64,000 bases of DNA from Salinisphaera orenii subsp. orenii MK-B5 (GTDB lineage Bacteria > Pseudomonadota > Gammaproteobacteria > Nevskiales > Salinisphaeraceae): assembly GCF_003788635.1 (NCBI RefSeq), contig NZ_AYKH01000012.1:186001-250000 (forward strand). The letters are read 5' to 3'. A program made the translations under genes and the position numbers. Position 1 is the stretch's first letter. The number at the start of each line of letters is the position of its first letter. The notes beneath the pieces were generated by a model. That model made no database searches. It saw only the letters and a list, made by a program, of their open reading frames with translations, and had not been told where the DNA came from. Shown here in pieces: positions 1 through 10,268 of the stretch.

Positions 1-50
1 TCGGGGCCGATACCGTCGCCCTTGATGACCGTAACCGGTGTAGTGCTCAT
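1..50 (-). CDS. Isocitrate/isopropylmalate dehydrogenase family protein, N-terminal fragment
   Basis: Only the first 16 complete codons lie inside the window; the gene runs off the left edge. They read MSTTPVTVIKGDGIGP, the nucleotide-binding N-terminus of the beta-decarboxylating dehydrogenases (isocitrate, isopropylmalate and tartrate dehydrogenases). From memory, the spacing and the VIKGDGIGP wording look most like the NAD-type isocitrate dehydrogenases of Xanthomonas and relatives, but so few residues cannot decide the substrate. It is divergent from the L,D-transpeptidase gene. Confidence 0.6.
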   Translation of the reverse strand, partial: MSTTPVTVIKGDGIGP

Positions 51-396
51 GTCGATTCCCGTTAACGAATGTTGGGGGCGCCGGGGGCGAAACGGGCCTT
101 GATGGTCGCGCCTCACCGGCTTGAATATGTGGCATGCTAGCACTGGCTGCGACAGCGGTTCGCGGCATCCGGCGCCCGCGCCGAGAACCCTGGCCGACGC
201 TCTGCGCATGCGAGCACGCACCGCGTGGCGCGAGGCTTTTGTGTCCGCCCGGTGCCCCGGGTACCGGGGCCGTCGTGCGGGTTGCGCCGGAAAAATTCGG
301 TTTTCGGTCCACTCGGCGGCGTCATCGCATGAATCTGCGCCGGCCGTACGCCGGGTCGGCCACGGCATTCCGCTACATCGACAGACGAATCACGCC
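51..396. other. Intergenic region between divergent genes
   Basis: This stretch separates the dehydrogenase start (minus) from the L,D-transpeptidase start (plus), so it should hold both promoters. I see no convincing -35/-10 pair or repeat. Frames read through it on both strands, but they are arginine/proline-rich and resemble no family. Confidence 0.5.
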
Positions 397-924
397 ATGC
401 ACTCGATCCCTTTCGCCTGCCGTATTTTCGTCATCGCGCTGCTGTCGTTGATGGCGGTCTGTAGCGCCAATGCCAGCGACGGGGTCGCCGACAGCGACAT
501 CGAACCGGAGGCCGCGGTGGATCTCGTCGTGGTGATGAAATCCGAACGCGTGCTCTATCTCTACGACGACGGCCTGATCGTCGGCCAGTATCCGATCGCA
601 CTCGGCAAGAACCCCGTCGGCACCAAGCGCGAACGCGGCGACAACCGCACCCCGGAGGGCGCCTACACGCTGGACTGGCGCAATCCGGACAGTATCTTCC
701 ACCGCTCGATCCACATCTCCTATCCCAAGCCCAGCGATGTCCGCGCCTCGAAGGCTCGAGGCCTGGACCCCGGCGACATGATCATGATCCACGGCCAGCC
801 GGACTACGACGACCGCGATCGCAAGGGCGACTGGACCAACGGCTGCATCGCGGTGTCCAACGCGGCCATCAACGATATCTGGACGCGCGTGCCCGACGGC
901 ACGCGCATCCACATCTATCCCTGA
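397..924 (+). CDS. L,D-transpeptidase (YkuD domain, YafK-like), exported
   Basis: The 175-residue product begins with a signal peptide (residues 1-26, Ser-Ala-Asn-Ala-Ser cleavage region). The remainder is a YkuD domain: VLYLYDDG near 52, a GxxxGTKRERGDNRTPEG segment near 70-88, His132 in IMIHG, and the catalytic cysteine Cys150 in DWTNGCIAVSN. The DWTxGCIAVSN form is typical of the YafK-type branch. Such enzymes make or cleave 3-3 or lipoprotein crosslinks on peptidoglycan in the periplasm. I chose this ATG because signal peptide and domain follow directly; the upstream in-frame extension is Arg/Pro-rich and implausible. Which crosslink it handles cannot be told from sequence. Confidence 0.88.
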   Translation: MHSIPFACRIFVIALLSLMAVCSANASDGVADSDIEPEAAVDLVVVMKSERVLYLYDDGLIVGQYPIALGKNPVGTKRERGDNRTPEGAYTLDWRNPDSIFHRSIHISYPKPSDVRASKARGLDPGDMIMIHGQPDYDDRDRKGDWTNGCIAVSNAAINDIWTRVPDGTRIHIYP

Positions 925-950
925 CCGCGACGCGCTGACGGGACGTCCGA

Positions 951-1946
951 ATGACCCATCAGGCACCGCGCCCGCCCGGCCGCCTGCCGCCCGACAAGCG
1001 CGAGCAACTGACCCGTGCGCGACGGCTCGAATGGCTCACCCTCGCGCTTCGGGTGACCGTGGTCCTGGCGCTCTACGTCGGGCTCGGGCGTACCCAGGCG
1101 CTCGACGCCATCTGGCTCAAGAGTCTGTGGTCGCTTCTACCCCCGGCGGCTTTTCTCGCGGCCTGCCGGATCGAGGCCCGGCAGCCGACACCGCGTTTTC
1201 CATACGGCTTCTACCGTGCCGGCAGCATTGCCTTTCTCACGGCCGCACTCGCGCTCGCGACCATGGGGCTGTACCTGTGCTGGACCGGCCTTCGCGGCCT
1301 GCTCCACAGTCGCCATCCGGGACTTGCGACCTTTGCGGAGACCGGCTGGCTGACCTGGCCCGGTTGGCCCGCGGTGGCCGCCCTGCTCTACAGCATCGCC
1401 GTCCCCCTGGTGGCCGGCCGCTCACGCCAGGCGCTGGCCATACGGCTGCACGACAAGGGCCTCTACGCCGACGCGGAGATGGGGCGCATGAGCTGGATGG
1501 CCGGCGGCGCGGCCGTCATCGGCGTGCTCTGCGTGGGGCTGGGCCTGGACCGCGTCGATTTCGTGGCCACCCTGCTCATCGGCGCCGATATCCTGCGCCA
1601 CGGCAGCCGGCTGCTGCAGACCGCGGTCTGCGACCTGATCGACGAAGTGCCGCGCCGGATCGGTTCCGCCCAGGTCGACCCGCTGGGCGGACGCGTACTC
1701 GCCTACCTGGAATCGCTGGACTGGATCGATACCGCGCGGGTGCGCCTGCGCGAGGAGGGCCGCCTGCTAACCGGCGTGGCCTTCGTCGCCCCCAACACCG
1801 AACACGACCTGGTGGACCGCCTGGAGCGGGCGCGCGGCGACATTCGTGCAATGGACTGGCGGCTGCTGGACATCGCACTGGTGCCGGTGGCCGACTCGCG
1901 CTGCCGTGCCCTGCCGGACAGTCCGGGCCGGCCGAGCTGGATCTGA
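951..1946 (+). CDS. Cation diffusion facilitator-like membrane protein with altered metal-site positions
   Basis: A 331-residue protein with about six hydrophobic segments and a soluble C-terminal domain, the layout of the CDF (FieF/CzcD) family. The family signature after TM2 is recognisable as FPYGFYRAGS (usual form FGHGKAES), and the TM5 region LYADAEMGRMSW matches the usual position of the HxxxD site. By hand alignment to FieF, the four transport-site ligands Asp45, Asp49, His153 and Asp157 correspond to Lys, Ser, Tyr and Glu here. It may therefore move a different substrate or none. It lies 26 bases after the transpeptidase gene. Family call fairly secure, function open. Confidence 0.72.
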   Translation: MTHQAPRPPGRLPPDKREQLTRARRLEWLTLALRVTVVLALYVGLGRTQALDAIWLKSLWSLLPPAAFLAACRIEARQPTPRFPYGFYRAGSIAFLTAALALATMGLYLCWTGLRGLLHSRHPGLATFAETGWLTWPGWPAVAALLYSIAVPLVAGRSRQALAIRLHDKGLYADAEMGRMSWMAGGAAVIGVLCVGLGLDRVDFVATLLIGADILRHGSRLLQTAVCDLIDEVPRRIGSAQVDPLGGRVLAYLESLDWIDTARVRLREEGRLLTGVAFVAPNTEHDLVDRLERARGDIRAMDWRLLDIALVPVADSRCRALPDSPGRPSWI

Positions 1947-2024
1947 GTCGCGCGTGCCGGCCGGCTGTCGCGAGGCCATGCCCGCGCGCTATCATGCGCG
2001 CCGGTTTCGCGGCGACAGTACATC

Positions 2025-2435
2025 TTGACAGCATTGAAGATCAGCCGGCCGCTGGCCACCCGACTCCTGTTCGAGGCGCAGAAGCAGCCCGATACCGAGG
2101 TCTGTGGCTTTCTCAGCGCCCTCGACGGCCACCCCCGGGAGATCTATCCGGTGGCCAACGTCGCCGACGATCCGGCGCGCCGTTTCGAGATGGACCCGGC
2201 CGACCAGATCCGCGCGATGAAGACCATGCGCGAGCGCGGCGAGACCATGCTGGCGATCTATCACTCGCACCCGAGCGCGCCGCCCGAGCCCTCCGTCCAC
2301 GACCTCGACGGCCTCGGCTATCCCGACGCGCTGTATCTGATTATCTCGTTGAACATCAAGGGCGTGCTCGAGATGCGTGCCTGGCAGCGCCAGGACGATC
2401 GGATGATCGAGCACACGCTCACCGTCATGGACTGA
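2025..2435 (+). CDS. JAMM/MPN+ metallopeptidase (Mov34/M67 family)
   Basis: A 136-residue stand-alone JAMM domain. The zinc site is complete: Glu25 in EVCGFL, then HSHP with His80 and His82, Ser90 and Asp93, giving the exact HxHx7SxxD spacing. Bacterial members cleave ubiquitin-like or sulfur-carrier-protein conjugates, or cysteine from ThiS-like proteins; no ThiS/MoaD-type partner is visible next door, so the substrate is unknown. The start is a TTG, because no ATG precedes the conserved N-terminal strand. It lies 75 bases before proS. Confidence 0.88.
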   Translation: MTALKISRPLATRLLFEAQKQPDTEVCGFLSALDGHPREIYPVANVADDPARRFEMDPADQIRAMKTMRERGETMLAIYHSHPSAPPEPSVHDLDGLGYPDALYLIISLNIKGVLEMRAWQRQDDRMIEHTLTVMD

Positions 2436-2510
2436 GTCCGGCGCCCCGGCCGCCGGTTTTTTGTAGAATCGCGGCTGACTCGTCCGTTCTCCCCGAAAAA
2501 GACACCGAAC

Positions 2511-4223
2511 ATGCGTCTATCCCGCTTCGCGCTCGCCACCACCAAGCAGACACCGGCCGACGCCGAGATCATCTCGCATCAGCTGATGCTGCGCGCCGGC
2601 ATGATCCGCCGGCTCGCCGCCGGCCTCTACACGTGGTCGCCCCTGGGCATGCGCGTACTGCGCAAGGTGGAGAACATCATCCGCGAGGAGATGGATGCGG
2701 CCGGCGCCCTGGAAGTGCTCATGCCGGCGGTCCAGCCCGCGGAGCTTTGGCGCGAAAGCGGCCGCTGGGAGGCCATGGGCGACCTGATGCTGAAGATGGA
2801 CGACCGGCTCGGCCGCGAGTACTGCTTCGGCCCGACCCATGAAGAAGTCATCACCGATTTCGCCAAGCGCGACATCGCCAGCTACAAGCAGCTGCCGGTG
2901 AACTTCTACCAGATCCAGACCAAGTTCCGCGACGAGATCCGGCCGCGCTTCGGGCTGATGCGCGCGCGCGAGTTCATCATGAAGGACGCCTACTCCTTTC
3001 ACATGGACCAGGCGGATCTGGACCGCGAATACCACGGCATGCGCGCCGCCTACACCCGCATCCTCGACCGCATGGGGCTGGACTACCGGATCGTCGCCGC
3101 CGACTCGGGCGCGATCGGCGGCGCCAAGTCCGAGGAGTTCCACGTCCTGGCCCACAGCGGCGAGGACGAACTGGCGGTGTCCGAATCCGGCGCCTATGCG
3201 GCCAACATCGAGGCCGCGGTGACCCGGGCGCCGGCCGGCGAGCGGCCGGCGCCCGGCGGCGAGCTGCGCAAGGTGGACACCCCGGGCGTGGCGACCATCG
3301 CCGATCTCTGCCGCGCGCTGGATCTGCCCGCCGAAGCCACGGCCAAGGCGATCGTCGTCGCCGGCGACGACGATCGGCCGGTACTGCTGGTCTTGCGCGG
3401 CGACCACTCGCTCAACGACATCAAGGCCGAGGGCATCGACGGCATCGCCAGCCCGCTGCGATTCGCCGAGGAGGCCGTGATCCGCGAGCACTTCGGCGCC
3501 GGGCCGGGCTCGCTCGGCCCCGTGCATCTGTCCCTGCGCGTGATCGCCGATCATGCCCTGGAGAAGACCGCCGACATGGCGGTCGGCGCGAACTATGACG
3601 GCGCCCACTTCGTGAACTTCAACTGGGGCCGTGACGCCCCGGAACCGGAGTTCGCCGACCTGCGCAACGCCGTCGCGGGCGATCCGGCCCCCGACGGCTC
3701 CCCGCTCGCGGTGCTGCGCGGCATCGAGGTCGGCCATGTGTTCCAGCTCGGCGACAAGTACAGCCGCGCGCTGGAACTGACCGTACTCGACGAGAACGGC
3801 GCGGCGGTGACGCCGCAGATGGGCTGCTACGGCTTCGGCGTCTCCCGGATCGTGGCCGCGGCCATCGAACAGTGCTTCGACGACGCCGGCATCTGCTGGC
3901 CGACGGCGATCGCACCGTTCGAGCTGGTGATCGTGCCGATCAAGGCCGACAAGTCCGAGCGCGTGCGCGACGCCTGTGACACGCTCTATGCCGAATGCCG
4001 GGCGGCCGGTATCGACGTCGCCCTCGACGATCGCGGGCTGCGCCCCGGGCCGATGTTCGCCGACGCCGAGCTGATCGGCATACCCCACCGCATCGTTGTC
4101 TCCGAGCGCGGCCTGGACGCAGGCACGCTCGAATACAAGGGCCGTCGTGATGCCGAGAGCCGGCAGATCGGGCACGGCCTGGATGCGATCCGGGAGGCGA
4201 TGGGCCGCACCGACGGCGCATGA
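2511..4223 (+). CDS. proS: Proline--tRNA ligase, bacterial type with editing domain
   Basis: The 570-residue length and layout match the bacterial-type class II prolyl-tRNA synthetase that charges tRNA-Pro in the cytoplasm. Motif 1 lies near 60-80, and motif 2 ([17 protein letters not shown]) at 139-155. A long INS editing insertion spans roughly 225-405, and an anticodon-binding domain forms the C-terminus. Motif 3 is the [18 protein letters not shown] region near 440-455. The INS domain hydrolyses mischarged Ala-tRNA-Pro. The stop overlaps the ATG of the next gene (ATGA), so the transglycosylase is probably translationally coupled. Confidence 0.97.
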   Translation: MRLSRFALATTKQTPADAEIISHQLMLRAGMIRRLAAGLYTWSPLGMRVLRKVENIIREEMDAAGALEVLMPAVQPAELWRESGRWEAMGDLMLKMDDRLGREYCFGPTHEEVITDFAKRDIASYKQLPVNFYQIQTKFRDEIRPRFGLMRAREFIMKDAYSFHMDQADLDREYHGMRAAYTRILDRMGLDYRIVAADSGAIGGAKSEEFHVLAHSGEDELAVSESGAYAANIEAAVTRAPAGERPAPGGELRKVDTPGVATIADLCRALDLPAEATAKAIVVAGDDDRPVLLVLRGDHSLNDIKAEGIDGIASPLRFAEEAVIREHFGAGPGSLGPVHLSLRVIADHALEKTADMAVGANYDGAHFVNFNWGRDAPEPEFADLRNAVAGDPAPDGSPLAVLRGIEVGHVFQLGDKYSRALELTVLDENGAAVTPQMGCYGFGVSRIVAAAIEQCFDDAGICWPTAIAPFELVIVPIKADKSERVRDACDTLYAECRAAGIDVALDDRGLRPGPMFADAELIGIPHRIVVSERGLDAGTLEYKGRRDAESRQIGHGLDAIREAMGRTDGA

Positions 4224-4810
4224 GGCCCGCGGCGGCCGTCGCGGCGGGCCTGGTCGTCGCCGGTGCGCTGATGCCGATATCCCGGGCCTCAGCGGCGGCC
4301 GCCGCCCGGGAGTCGGTCGATCCGGCGCTGCGCGAGCAGCTGACGACCGCGGTCGACGACGCCACGAGCTTCGACAACCGCTTCGCAGCCGAAGTCTGGC
4401 TACTGGACATGGCGACCCGACTGGCCCCACAGATGCCGGACGCCGGTCGTCGGATGGCGCTGCTGAAGACGGTGCACGCCGAAGCCACGCGCGCCGGTCT
4501 GAGCCCGCAGCTGGTGCTGGCGCTGATTCAGGTGGAATCCGCTTTCAAACGCTTCGCCGTGTCCTCGGCCGGCGCCCGCGGCCTGATGCAGATCATGCCG
4601 TTCTGGATCGAGGAGATCGGCCGTCCGGACGACAATCTCTTCGACATGCGCACCAACCTGCGCTACGGCTGCACGATCCTCGCCTATTATCTCGACAAGG
4701 AGGACGGCAACGTCGTCCGCGCGCTGGCACGCTACAACGGCAGTCTCGGCGAGACCTGGTATCCCGCCCGCGTCGAGCGCGCGCTGCGCACGCGCTGGTA
4801 TGGCCGCTGA
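4220..4810 (+). CDS. Lytic transglycosylase, SLT domain
   Basis: A 196-residue exported protein: signal peptide over residues 1-26, a helical linker, then a soluble-lytic-transglycosylase fold. The catalytic glutamate is Glu106 in QVESAF, followed by the family motif [10 protein letters not shown] (residues 118-127) and the ALARYNGS helix near 172-179. Such enzymes cut the MurNAc-GlcNAc bond of peptidoglycan and leave a 1,6-anhydro end. The ATG overlaps the proS stop by four bases, and an arsC-like gene follows. This small single-domain form following proS is common in gammaproteobacteria. Confidence 0.9.
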   Translation: MRPAAAVAAGLVVAGALMPISRASAAAAARESVDPALREQLTTAVDDATSFDNRFAAEVWLLDMATRLAPQMPDAGRRMALLKTVHAEATRAGLSPQLVLALIQVESAFKRFAVSSAGARGLMQIMPFWIEEIGRPDDNLFDMRTNLRYGCTILAYYLDKEDGNVVRALARYNGSLGETWYPARVERALRTRWYGR

Positions 4811-4876
4811 ACGATGCAGCAATTGCGCCCGCGCCCGGCCCCGGTCAGGATGACGCGCCCGCCGGCCGGAGACCCC

Positions 4877-5840
<964 letters not shown>

Positions 5841-5841
<1 letters not shown>

Positions 5842-6203
5842 TGCGCCGCTCGCGCTACGCGCTGGGCCTGGCCATCGCCGGCGACATCGGGCTCATCGCC
5901 AGCCTCTTCGTCATCGCCGGCAGCGGCAGTCAGCGCCTGATACTCGCGGCAGTGTTCAGCATTCCCCTGCTGATCGCCCTGAACGGTCTCGCCCGCGGCC
6001 GCATCTACACGGCGGCCTGGGCCTCGATGGCATCGCTGTTCTACCTGGCCTACGCGATGGTCGAGTACATCGCCGGAGCCGGCTCGCTCGGCGTCGATCT
6101 GTGTCTGGCTGCCAGCATCGCACTGTTCACCGGCACCGTGGTGTTCGCGAAATGGGATGCGCGCGAGCGCGGTCTCACCGGAAAGAAACGCGGCAACGAC
6201 TGA
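5841..6203 (+). CDS. DUF2069 family small membrane protein
   Basis: A 120-residue protein with four predicted hydrophobic segments and a short basic C-terminus (GKKRGND). The pattern matches DUF2069, a family of unknown function repeatedly found after wrbA in gamma- and betaproteobacteria. The ATG overlaps the wrbA stop (TGATG), which fixes the start. Last gene of the proS-side run; the recognition rests partly on this context. Confidence 0.82.
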
Positions 6204-6243
6204 GCCGCGTCGACACACCGCACACGCAGGCGACCCGGCCGGC

Positions 6244-6264
6244 GCTGTCGGCCCGGCCGACAGC
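6244..6264. repeat. Inverted repeat after the DUF2069 gene
   Basis: GCTGTCGGCC and GGCCGACAGC flank a single C, forming a 10-bp self-complementary arm pair. No T-run follows on either strand, so it is not a standard intrinsic terminator. It could still slow polymerase or protect the 3' end of the preceding transcript. Confidence 0.5.
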
Positions 6265-6436
6265 CACGCCTGCGGCCCCGCCTTGCGCAAAACACCGATT
6301 CGGCCATCGGATTCAATCACTTGCCGCAACGCGCGCTGTAACCGCAGGGAAACCTCATGTCGTAATCGCTTACACAGCATGAGCGGATGAAGCGCCGTTC
6401 TTTCTCAAATCTATGGTTCATATCCGTTTTCCGCTC

Positions 6437-6452
6437 TGGCACGCGGCCTGCA
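6437..6452 (+). promoter_or_regulatory. Sigma-54-like (-24/-12) promoter
   Basis: TGGCAC, five bases, then CTGCA reproduces the RpoN consensus TGGCAC-N5-TTGCA with one mismatch. The invariant GG and GC are separated by exactly ten bases. It lies 78 bases before the ATG of a PEP-CTERM protein. In many exosortase-bearing bacteria, PEP-CTERM genes are known to be preceded by RpoN promoters driven by the PrsK/PrsR two-component system, which supports the call. Neither regulator is in this window. Confidence 0.6.
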
Positions 6453-6530
6453 TCGAAAAGCCCGGGCCCGGGGGCGGGCTCGTACCGAGGCGATCGCTTC
6501 GGGACAAACAACGGCACGAGGACCGCAGAG

Positions 6531-7235
6531 ATGAAACTCAGGACATTGAGAAACATGCTGGTCGGTACGACATTGCTCGCGGGCAGTGCGACGGCCAGCG
6601 CGATCCCGATCGAACTCGGGCTCGCCATCGACGGCTCGGGGAGTATCGGCTTCTCCACCTTCCAGGCCCAGCAGAACATCTACGCCGACGTGTTGAGCGA
6701 TCCGAACATCGTCCCGCAGGACGGCTCGGTCGCCATCGCGGCGCTGGTGTTTTCCAGCTCGTTCAATACCCTGTTCCCGGCGACCGTCATCGATCCGACG
6801 ACCATCGGCGGCGTGGCCGACGCCATCCGCAACGCGGCCTATCCGGGCGGCGGCACCAATATCGGTATCGGCATCGACGCGCTGACCAGCGAGATCTTCG
6901 GCAACGGCATCGACTCGGATCGCCAGGTCATCGACGTCTCGACCGACGGGGTGGGCTCGCTCGGCACCTCGGTGGCCGATTCGCTCGCGGCCGGCGTGGA
7001 TCAGATCAATTGTCTGGGCATCGGCGCGGGTGCCAACTGCAGCTTCATTCCGGACGACTCGTTCTCCGTGATCATAAGCTCCTTCGACGACCTCGAGAGC
7101 GCACTGCGGCAGAAGCTGCAGCGTGAAATCGGCGGCGGGCCGATCGGCGTGCCCGAGCCGAGCGCCCTCGCCGTGCTGGCCCTGGGTCTGGCCGGCATCG
7201 GTGCGGCCGGTCGGCGCCGGGCGCGTCGGGGCTGA
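6531..7235 (+). CDS. PEP-CTERM-sorted protein with vWFA/DUF1194-like domain
   Basis: The 234-residue product has a signal peptide (cleavage near residue 24, ATASA), then a von Willebrand A-like fold. The MIDAS start is DGSGS (Asp34, Ser36, Ser38), as in the DUF1194 family. The C-terminus carries the PEP-CTERM sorting tag: VPEPS at about 207-211, a hydrophobic helix, and a basic RRRARR end. Such proteins are exported, cut by an exosortase (EpsH/XrtA) and placed on the surface or in the exopolysaccharide matrix. I chose the ATG giving a normal signal peptide; the in-frame upstream extension is not plausible. Confidence 0.88.
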   Translation: MKLRTLRNMLVGTTLLAGSATASAIPIELGLAIDGSGSIGFSTFQAQQNIYADVLSDPNIVPQDGSVAIAALVFSSSFNTLFPATVIDPTTIGGVADAIRNAAYPGGGTNIGIGIDALTSEIFGNGIDSDRQVIDVSTDGVGSLGTSVADSLAAGVDQINCLGIGAGANCSFIPDDSFSVIISSFDDLESALRQKLQREIGGGPIGVPEPSALAVLALGLAGIGAAGRRRARRG

Positions 7236-7284
7236 ACATCGGTGGCTCATGCGGGCCGGCGGCACCCGCTGCCGGCCCTCTGGC

Positions 7285-7980
7285 CTAGATCTCCACCCGC
7301 AGGGCCTGCTTGACGAACGGGATGGTCAGGCGGCGCTGTTCCGCCAGCGACGCCTCGTCGAGCCGCTCGAGCGCGTCCATCAGCCAGGGTACGTCGCGCG
7401 TGCCGTGCCGCAGCAGCCAGCGCGCGGTCGCCTCGGGCAGATCCATGCCGCGCTGAGCGGCACGACGCACGAGCATCGCCTGCTTGTCGGCATCGTCCGG
7501 CGTCGTCATAGCGACCACCCCGCCCCAGCCGAGCCGGCTGGCCAGATCCGGCAGTGCGAGCCCGATATCGGCCGGCGGCCGCGCATCGGCCGCCAGCAAC
7601 CGCCCGCCCCGATGGCGCAGCCCCTCGGTCAGGCTCAGCAGCGCGATCTCGGCGTCGCGGTGGGCGGCGATCGCGGAGACATCGTCCACGCAGACGCAAT
7701 CCATATCGTCGAGGCCGGCGAGCAGCGACTCCGCATCGCGCCCGAGCTGGGCCAGGGGCACGTAGACGCTGCGCGCGCCGCCGTCACCGACCGCGCGACA
7801 CACCGCCTGCAGCAGATGCGTCTTGCCGGTGGCCTCCGGCCCGTGGATGAACAGACGCTCGCTGCGGCCCGCGGCCAGATCCGCGACCGCTGCCTTGGCC
7901 GCACTGTTGCGACCACCCACGAAGGCGTCGAGCGTGGCGCTCTGGGGCAGCTGCACGCCAAGCACGAGCTGAGTGGCCAT
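7285..7980 (-). CDS. hda: DnaA regulatory inactivator Hda
   Basis: A 231-residue AAA+ protein related to DnaA domain III, with no DNA-binding domain IV. The N-terminus VLGVQLPQSATLDAFV carries the clamp-binding QLP motif. A Walker-A-like loop GPEATGKT lies at 47-54, and VCVDDVSAI is the Walker B position. With the beta clamp, Hda stimulates DnaA-ATP hydrolysis to block re-initiation. Its ATG overlaps the stop of the perM-like gene by one base, and that pair, divergent from purM, is the usual gammaproteobacterial context. Confidence 0.93.
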   Translation of the reverse strand: MATQLVLGVQLPQSATLDAFVGGRNSAAKAAVADLAAGRSERLFIHGPEATGKTHLLQAVCRAVGDGGARSVYVPLAQLGRDAESLLAGLDDMDCVCVDDVSAIAAHRDAEIALLSLTEGLRHRGGRLLAADARPPADIGLALPDLASRLGWGGVVAMTTPDDADKQAMLVRRAAQRGMDLPEATARWLLRHGTRDVPWLMDALERLDEASLAEQRRLTIPFVKQALRVEI

Positions 7981-9029
7981 CAGTGATTCAGGTAGAGCCG
8001 GCTCGCACGCCACTGCCGGCCGCCGTAACGCACGAGCACCGCGATGGTGGCCGCCACCGGCAGGGCCACGAGCACACCCACGAATCCGAACAGCTGACCG
8101 CCGGCCAGGACCGCGAAGATCACCCACACCGGATGCAGGCCGATGGCGTCGCCGAGCAGCAGCGGCTGCAGCACGACCTGCTCCATCACCTGACCGATGC
8201 CGAACACCAGCGCCACCCAGAGCAGCGATACCGGATCGCCGGTCTGGACCAGCATGGCGATGCCGGCGACCAGCAGGCCGCTGATCACGCCGACATAGGG
8301 CACGAAGCTGACCATCCCCGCGCCCAGGCCGATCACCAGCGCGAGATCGAGTCCGGCCAGCCAGAGCCCGGCCACATAGATGCTGCCGAGTACCGTCATC
8401 ACCACGAGCTGGCCGCGGATGAACTGGCCGAGCACCTCGTCGGTCTCCGACGCCAGCGCCGAAATCGTGCCGACATAGCGCCGCGGCAGCTGGGCCCGTA
8501 TCCAGGCGACCATGTGGTCCCAGTCGCGAAGCAGGTAGAACAGGATCACCGGGATGAGCAGCAGGTTCATGACGATCGCCATGAGCGCCGTGCCCGAGGA
8601 GAACGCCCGCTGGAGGACCGTGGAGGCGAACCCGCCCGCCGTGCCCCAGTTCTCTGAAATCAGGCCCTTGATGGAATCCACATCGAACGGCTCGCCGCCG
8701 CGATCGACGCCGCCGAGCCAAGGCGCGATCGTGCGCTGGATCGAGTTCACATAGCGCGGCAGGTTCTGTATGAGTGTGTTTACCTGCTGCTGGAGCACCG
8801 GAAACAGCAGCAGCAGCAGCAGCACGAACACGAGCGTCACACCGGCGAAGACGACAATCACGCCGCTGGTGCGCGACAGCCCGACCCGCTCCAGGCGATC
8901 CACCATCGGATCGCATATGTAAGCCAGGCCGGCGCCGACGAGAAACGGCGTGAGGATCGAGCCGAGCATCCACAACGTCGCGATCACGAGGACCGGCAGC
9001 GCGATCGTGACCATGGTACGCGGGGTCAT
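7980..9029 (-). CDS. perM: AI-2E/PerM family permease
   Basis: A 349-residue membrane protein: two N-terminal helices, a central cytoplasmic or amphipathic region (about 90-150), and five or six further helices. The family regions [16 protein letters not shown] and [13 protein letters not shown] are present. The family includes TqsA (autoinducer-2 export) and Na+/H+ antiporters, and individual substrates cannot be assigned from sequence. I chose the ATG at [13 protein letters not shown]; in-frame upstream sequence overlaps purM and is a shadow. It is coupled to hda (TGATG) and divergent from purM. Confidence 0.88.
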   Translation of the reverse strand: MTPRTMVTIALPVLVIATLWMLGSILTPFLVGAGLAYICDPMVDRLERVGLSRTSGVIVVFAGVTLVFVLLLLLLFPVLQQQVNTLIQNLPRYVNSIQRTIAPWLGGVDRGGEPFDVDSIKGLISENWGTAGGFASTVLQRAFSSGTALMAIVMNLLLIPVILFYLLRDWDHMVAWIRAQLPRRYVGTISALASETDEVLGQFIRGQLVVMTVLGSIYVAGLWLAGLDLALVIGLGAGMVSFVPYVGVISGLLVAGIAMLVQTGDPVSLLWVALVFGIGQVMEQVVLQPLLLGDAIGLHPVWVIFAVLAGGQLFGFVGVLVALPVAATIAVLVRYGGRQWRASRLYLNH

Positions 9030-9227
9030 CGGACGCCCCGGGCGAGACGGGCCGGGCAACGGCGATCGACGGGCGCGCTGCGCGATACGGCGGCATGCAG
9101 GAGACGCTGGGACAAGACTACCTCTGCGGGATTCACGAGCGCGGTCAACCGGGTCCGCAACGCGCGTTACAATAACATGGTGCCGGGCTGCCGCCCGCCC
9201 TCCATACGTGATCACCGACGAGGCCCC

Positions 9228-10268
9228 GTGAGCGAACGCACTCCCCTGACCTATGCCGATGCCGGCGTGGACATCGATGCCGGCAACCGATTGGTTGACG
9301 CCATCCGCGAACCGGTGGAAGCCACCCGGCGGCCCGAGGTCATCGGCGGCCTGGGCGGCTTCGGCGGCCTGTTCGAGCTGCCGGTCGAGCGCTACCGGCG
9401 TCCGGTGCTGGTCTCCGGCACCGACGGCGTGGGCACGAAACTGCGGCTGGCCATCGACCATCGGCGCTATGACGGCATCGGCATCGACCTGGTCGCGATG
9501 TGCGTGAACGACGTGCTCGTCACCGGCGCGGAGCCGCTGTTCTTTCTCGACTACTACGCCACCGCCCGTCTCGACGCCGCGGTCGCCGCCCCAGTCATCC
9601 GGAGCATCGCCGAGGGCTGCCGGCAGGCGGGCGCGGCGCTGATCGGCGGCGAGACCGCGGAGATGCCCGGCATGTACGGCGCCGGCGATTTCGATCTCGC
9701 CGGCTTCTGTGTCGGTGTGGTCGAGTACGAGGCCCGCATCGACGGCAGCGGCCTGACCGAGGGCGACACCGTCATCGGCCTGGCCTCCTCGGGGCCGCAT
9801 TCCAACGGCTATTCGCTGATCCGCCGGATACTGGAAACCCACGGCGCCGGGCTGGACACGCCCGTCGGCGACGCCACGCTCGCCGATGCGTTGCTGGCGC
9901 CGACCCGGATCTACGTCAACGCCATCCATGCCCTGCTCGAGCGCGTCGACGTCCGCGGCATGGCGCACATCACCGGCGGCGGGCTGGCGGAGAATCTGGC
10001 GCGGGTGATCCCGGAACATCTGGGCGCCACCCTCGAGCGCGACGCCTGGCCGCGTCCGCCCGTGTTCGACTGGCTGGCCGAGGCGGGCAACGTGAGCGAA
10101 GCGGAGATGCAGCGCACCTTCAATTGCGGGATCGGCTACTGCGTGATCGTGCCGTCCGACCAGGTCGCGGAGACGCTGGACGTGCTCGCGGCGGCCGGCG
10201 AGCAGGCCTGGCGTCTCGGCGAGATCCGGCGCCGGGACCCGCACACCGACGCCGTCCGACTGGTTTGA
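9228..10268 (+). CDS. purM: Phosphoribosylformylglycinamidine cyclo-ligase
   Basis: A 346-residue PurM (AIR synthetase), fifth step of purine synthesis: ATP-dependent closure of FGAM to AIR. Family segments in order are [14 protein letters not shown], the [12 protein letters not shown] loop, [33 protein letters not shown] and [11 protein letters not shown]. The start is a GTG placed eight bases after a CGAGG-type ribosome site, giving the standard [13 protein letters not shown]-terminus. Its stop overlaps the TTG start of purN by three bases. Confidence 0.96.
   Translation: MSERTPLTYADAGVDIDAGNRLVDAIREPVEATRRPEVIGGLGGFGGLFELPVERYRRPVLVSGTDGVGTKLRLAIDHRRYDGIGIDLVAMCVNDVLVTGAEPLFFLDYYATARLDAAVAAPVIRSIAEGCRQAGAALIGGETAEMPGMYGAGDFDLAGFCVGVVEYEARIDGSGLTEGDTVIGLASSGPHSNGYSLIRRILETHGAGLDTPVGDATLADALLAPTRIYVNAIHALLERVDVRGMAHITGGGLAENLARVIPEHLGATLERDAWPRPPVFDWLAEAGNVSEAEMQRTFNCGIGYCVIVPSDQVAETLDVLAAAGEQAWRLGEIRRRDPHTDAVRLV

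Larger units (their letters stand above)
6204..6530. other. Intergenic region ahead of the PEP-CTERM gene
   Basis: The region holds a near-perfect inverted repeat just after the DUF2069 gene and a sigma-54-like element further down, listed separately. Nothing else in it resembles a gene. Confidence 0.6.

Noticed and set aside
2517-4430. 637-residue minus-strand open frame
   Set aside because: It lies wholly opposite proS and the transglycosylase, both secure, and shows shadow composition (Val/Gly/Arg/His) only.
9500-10264. Extension of the purN frame upstream through purM
   Set aside because: This part is a +1-phase shadow of purM, Arg-rich and without family likeness; PurN starts at the TTG overlapping the purM stop.
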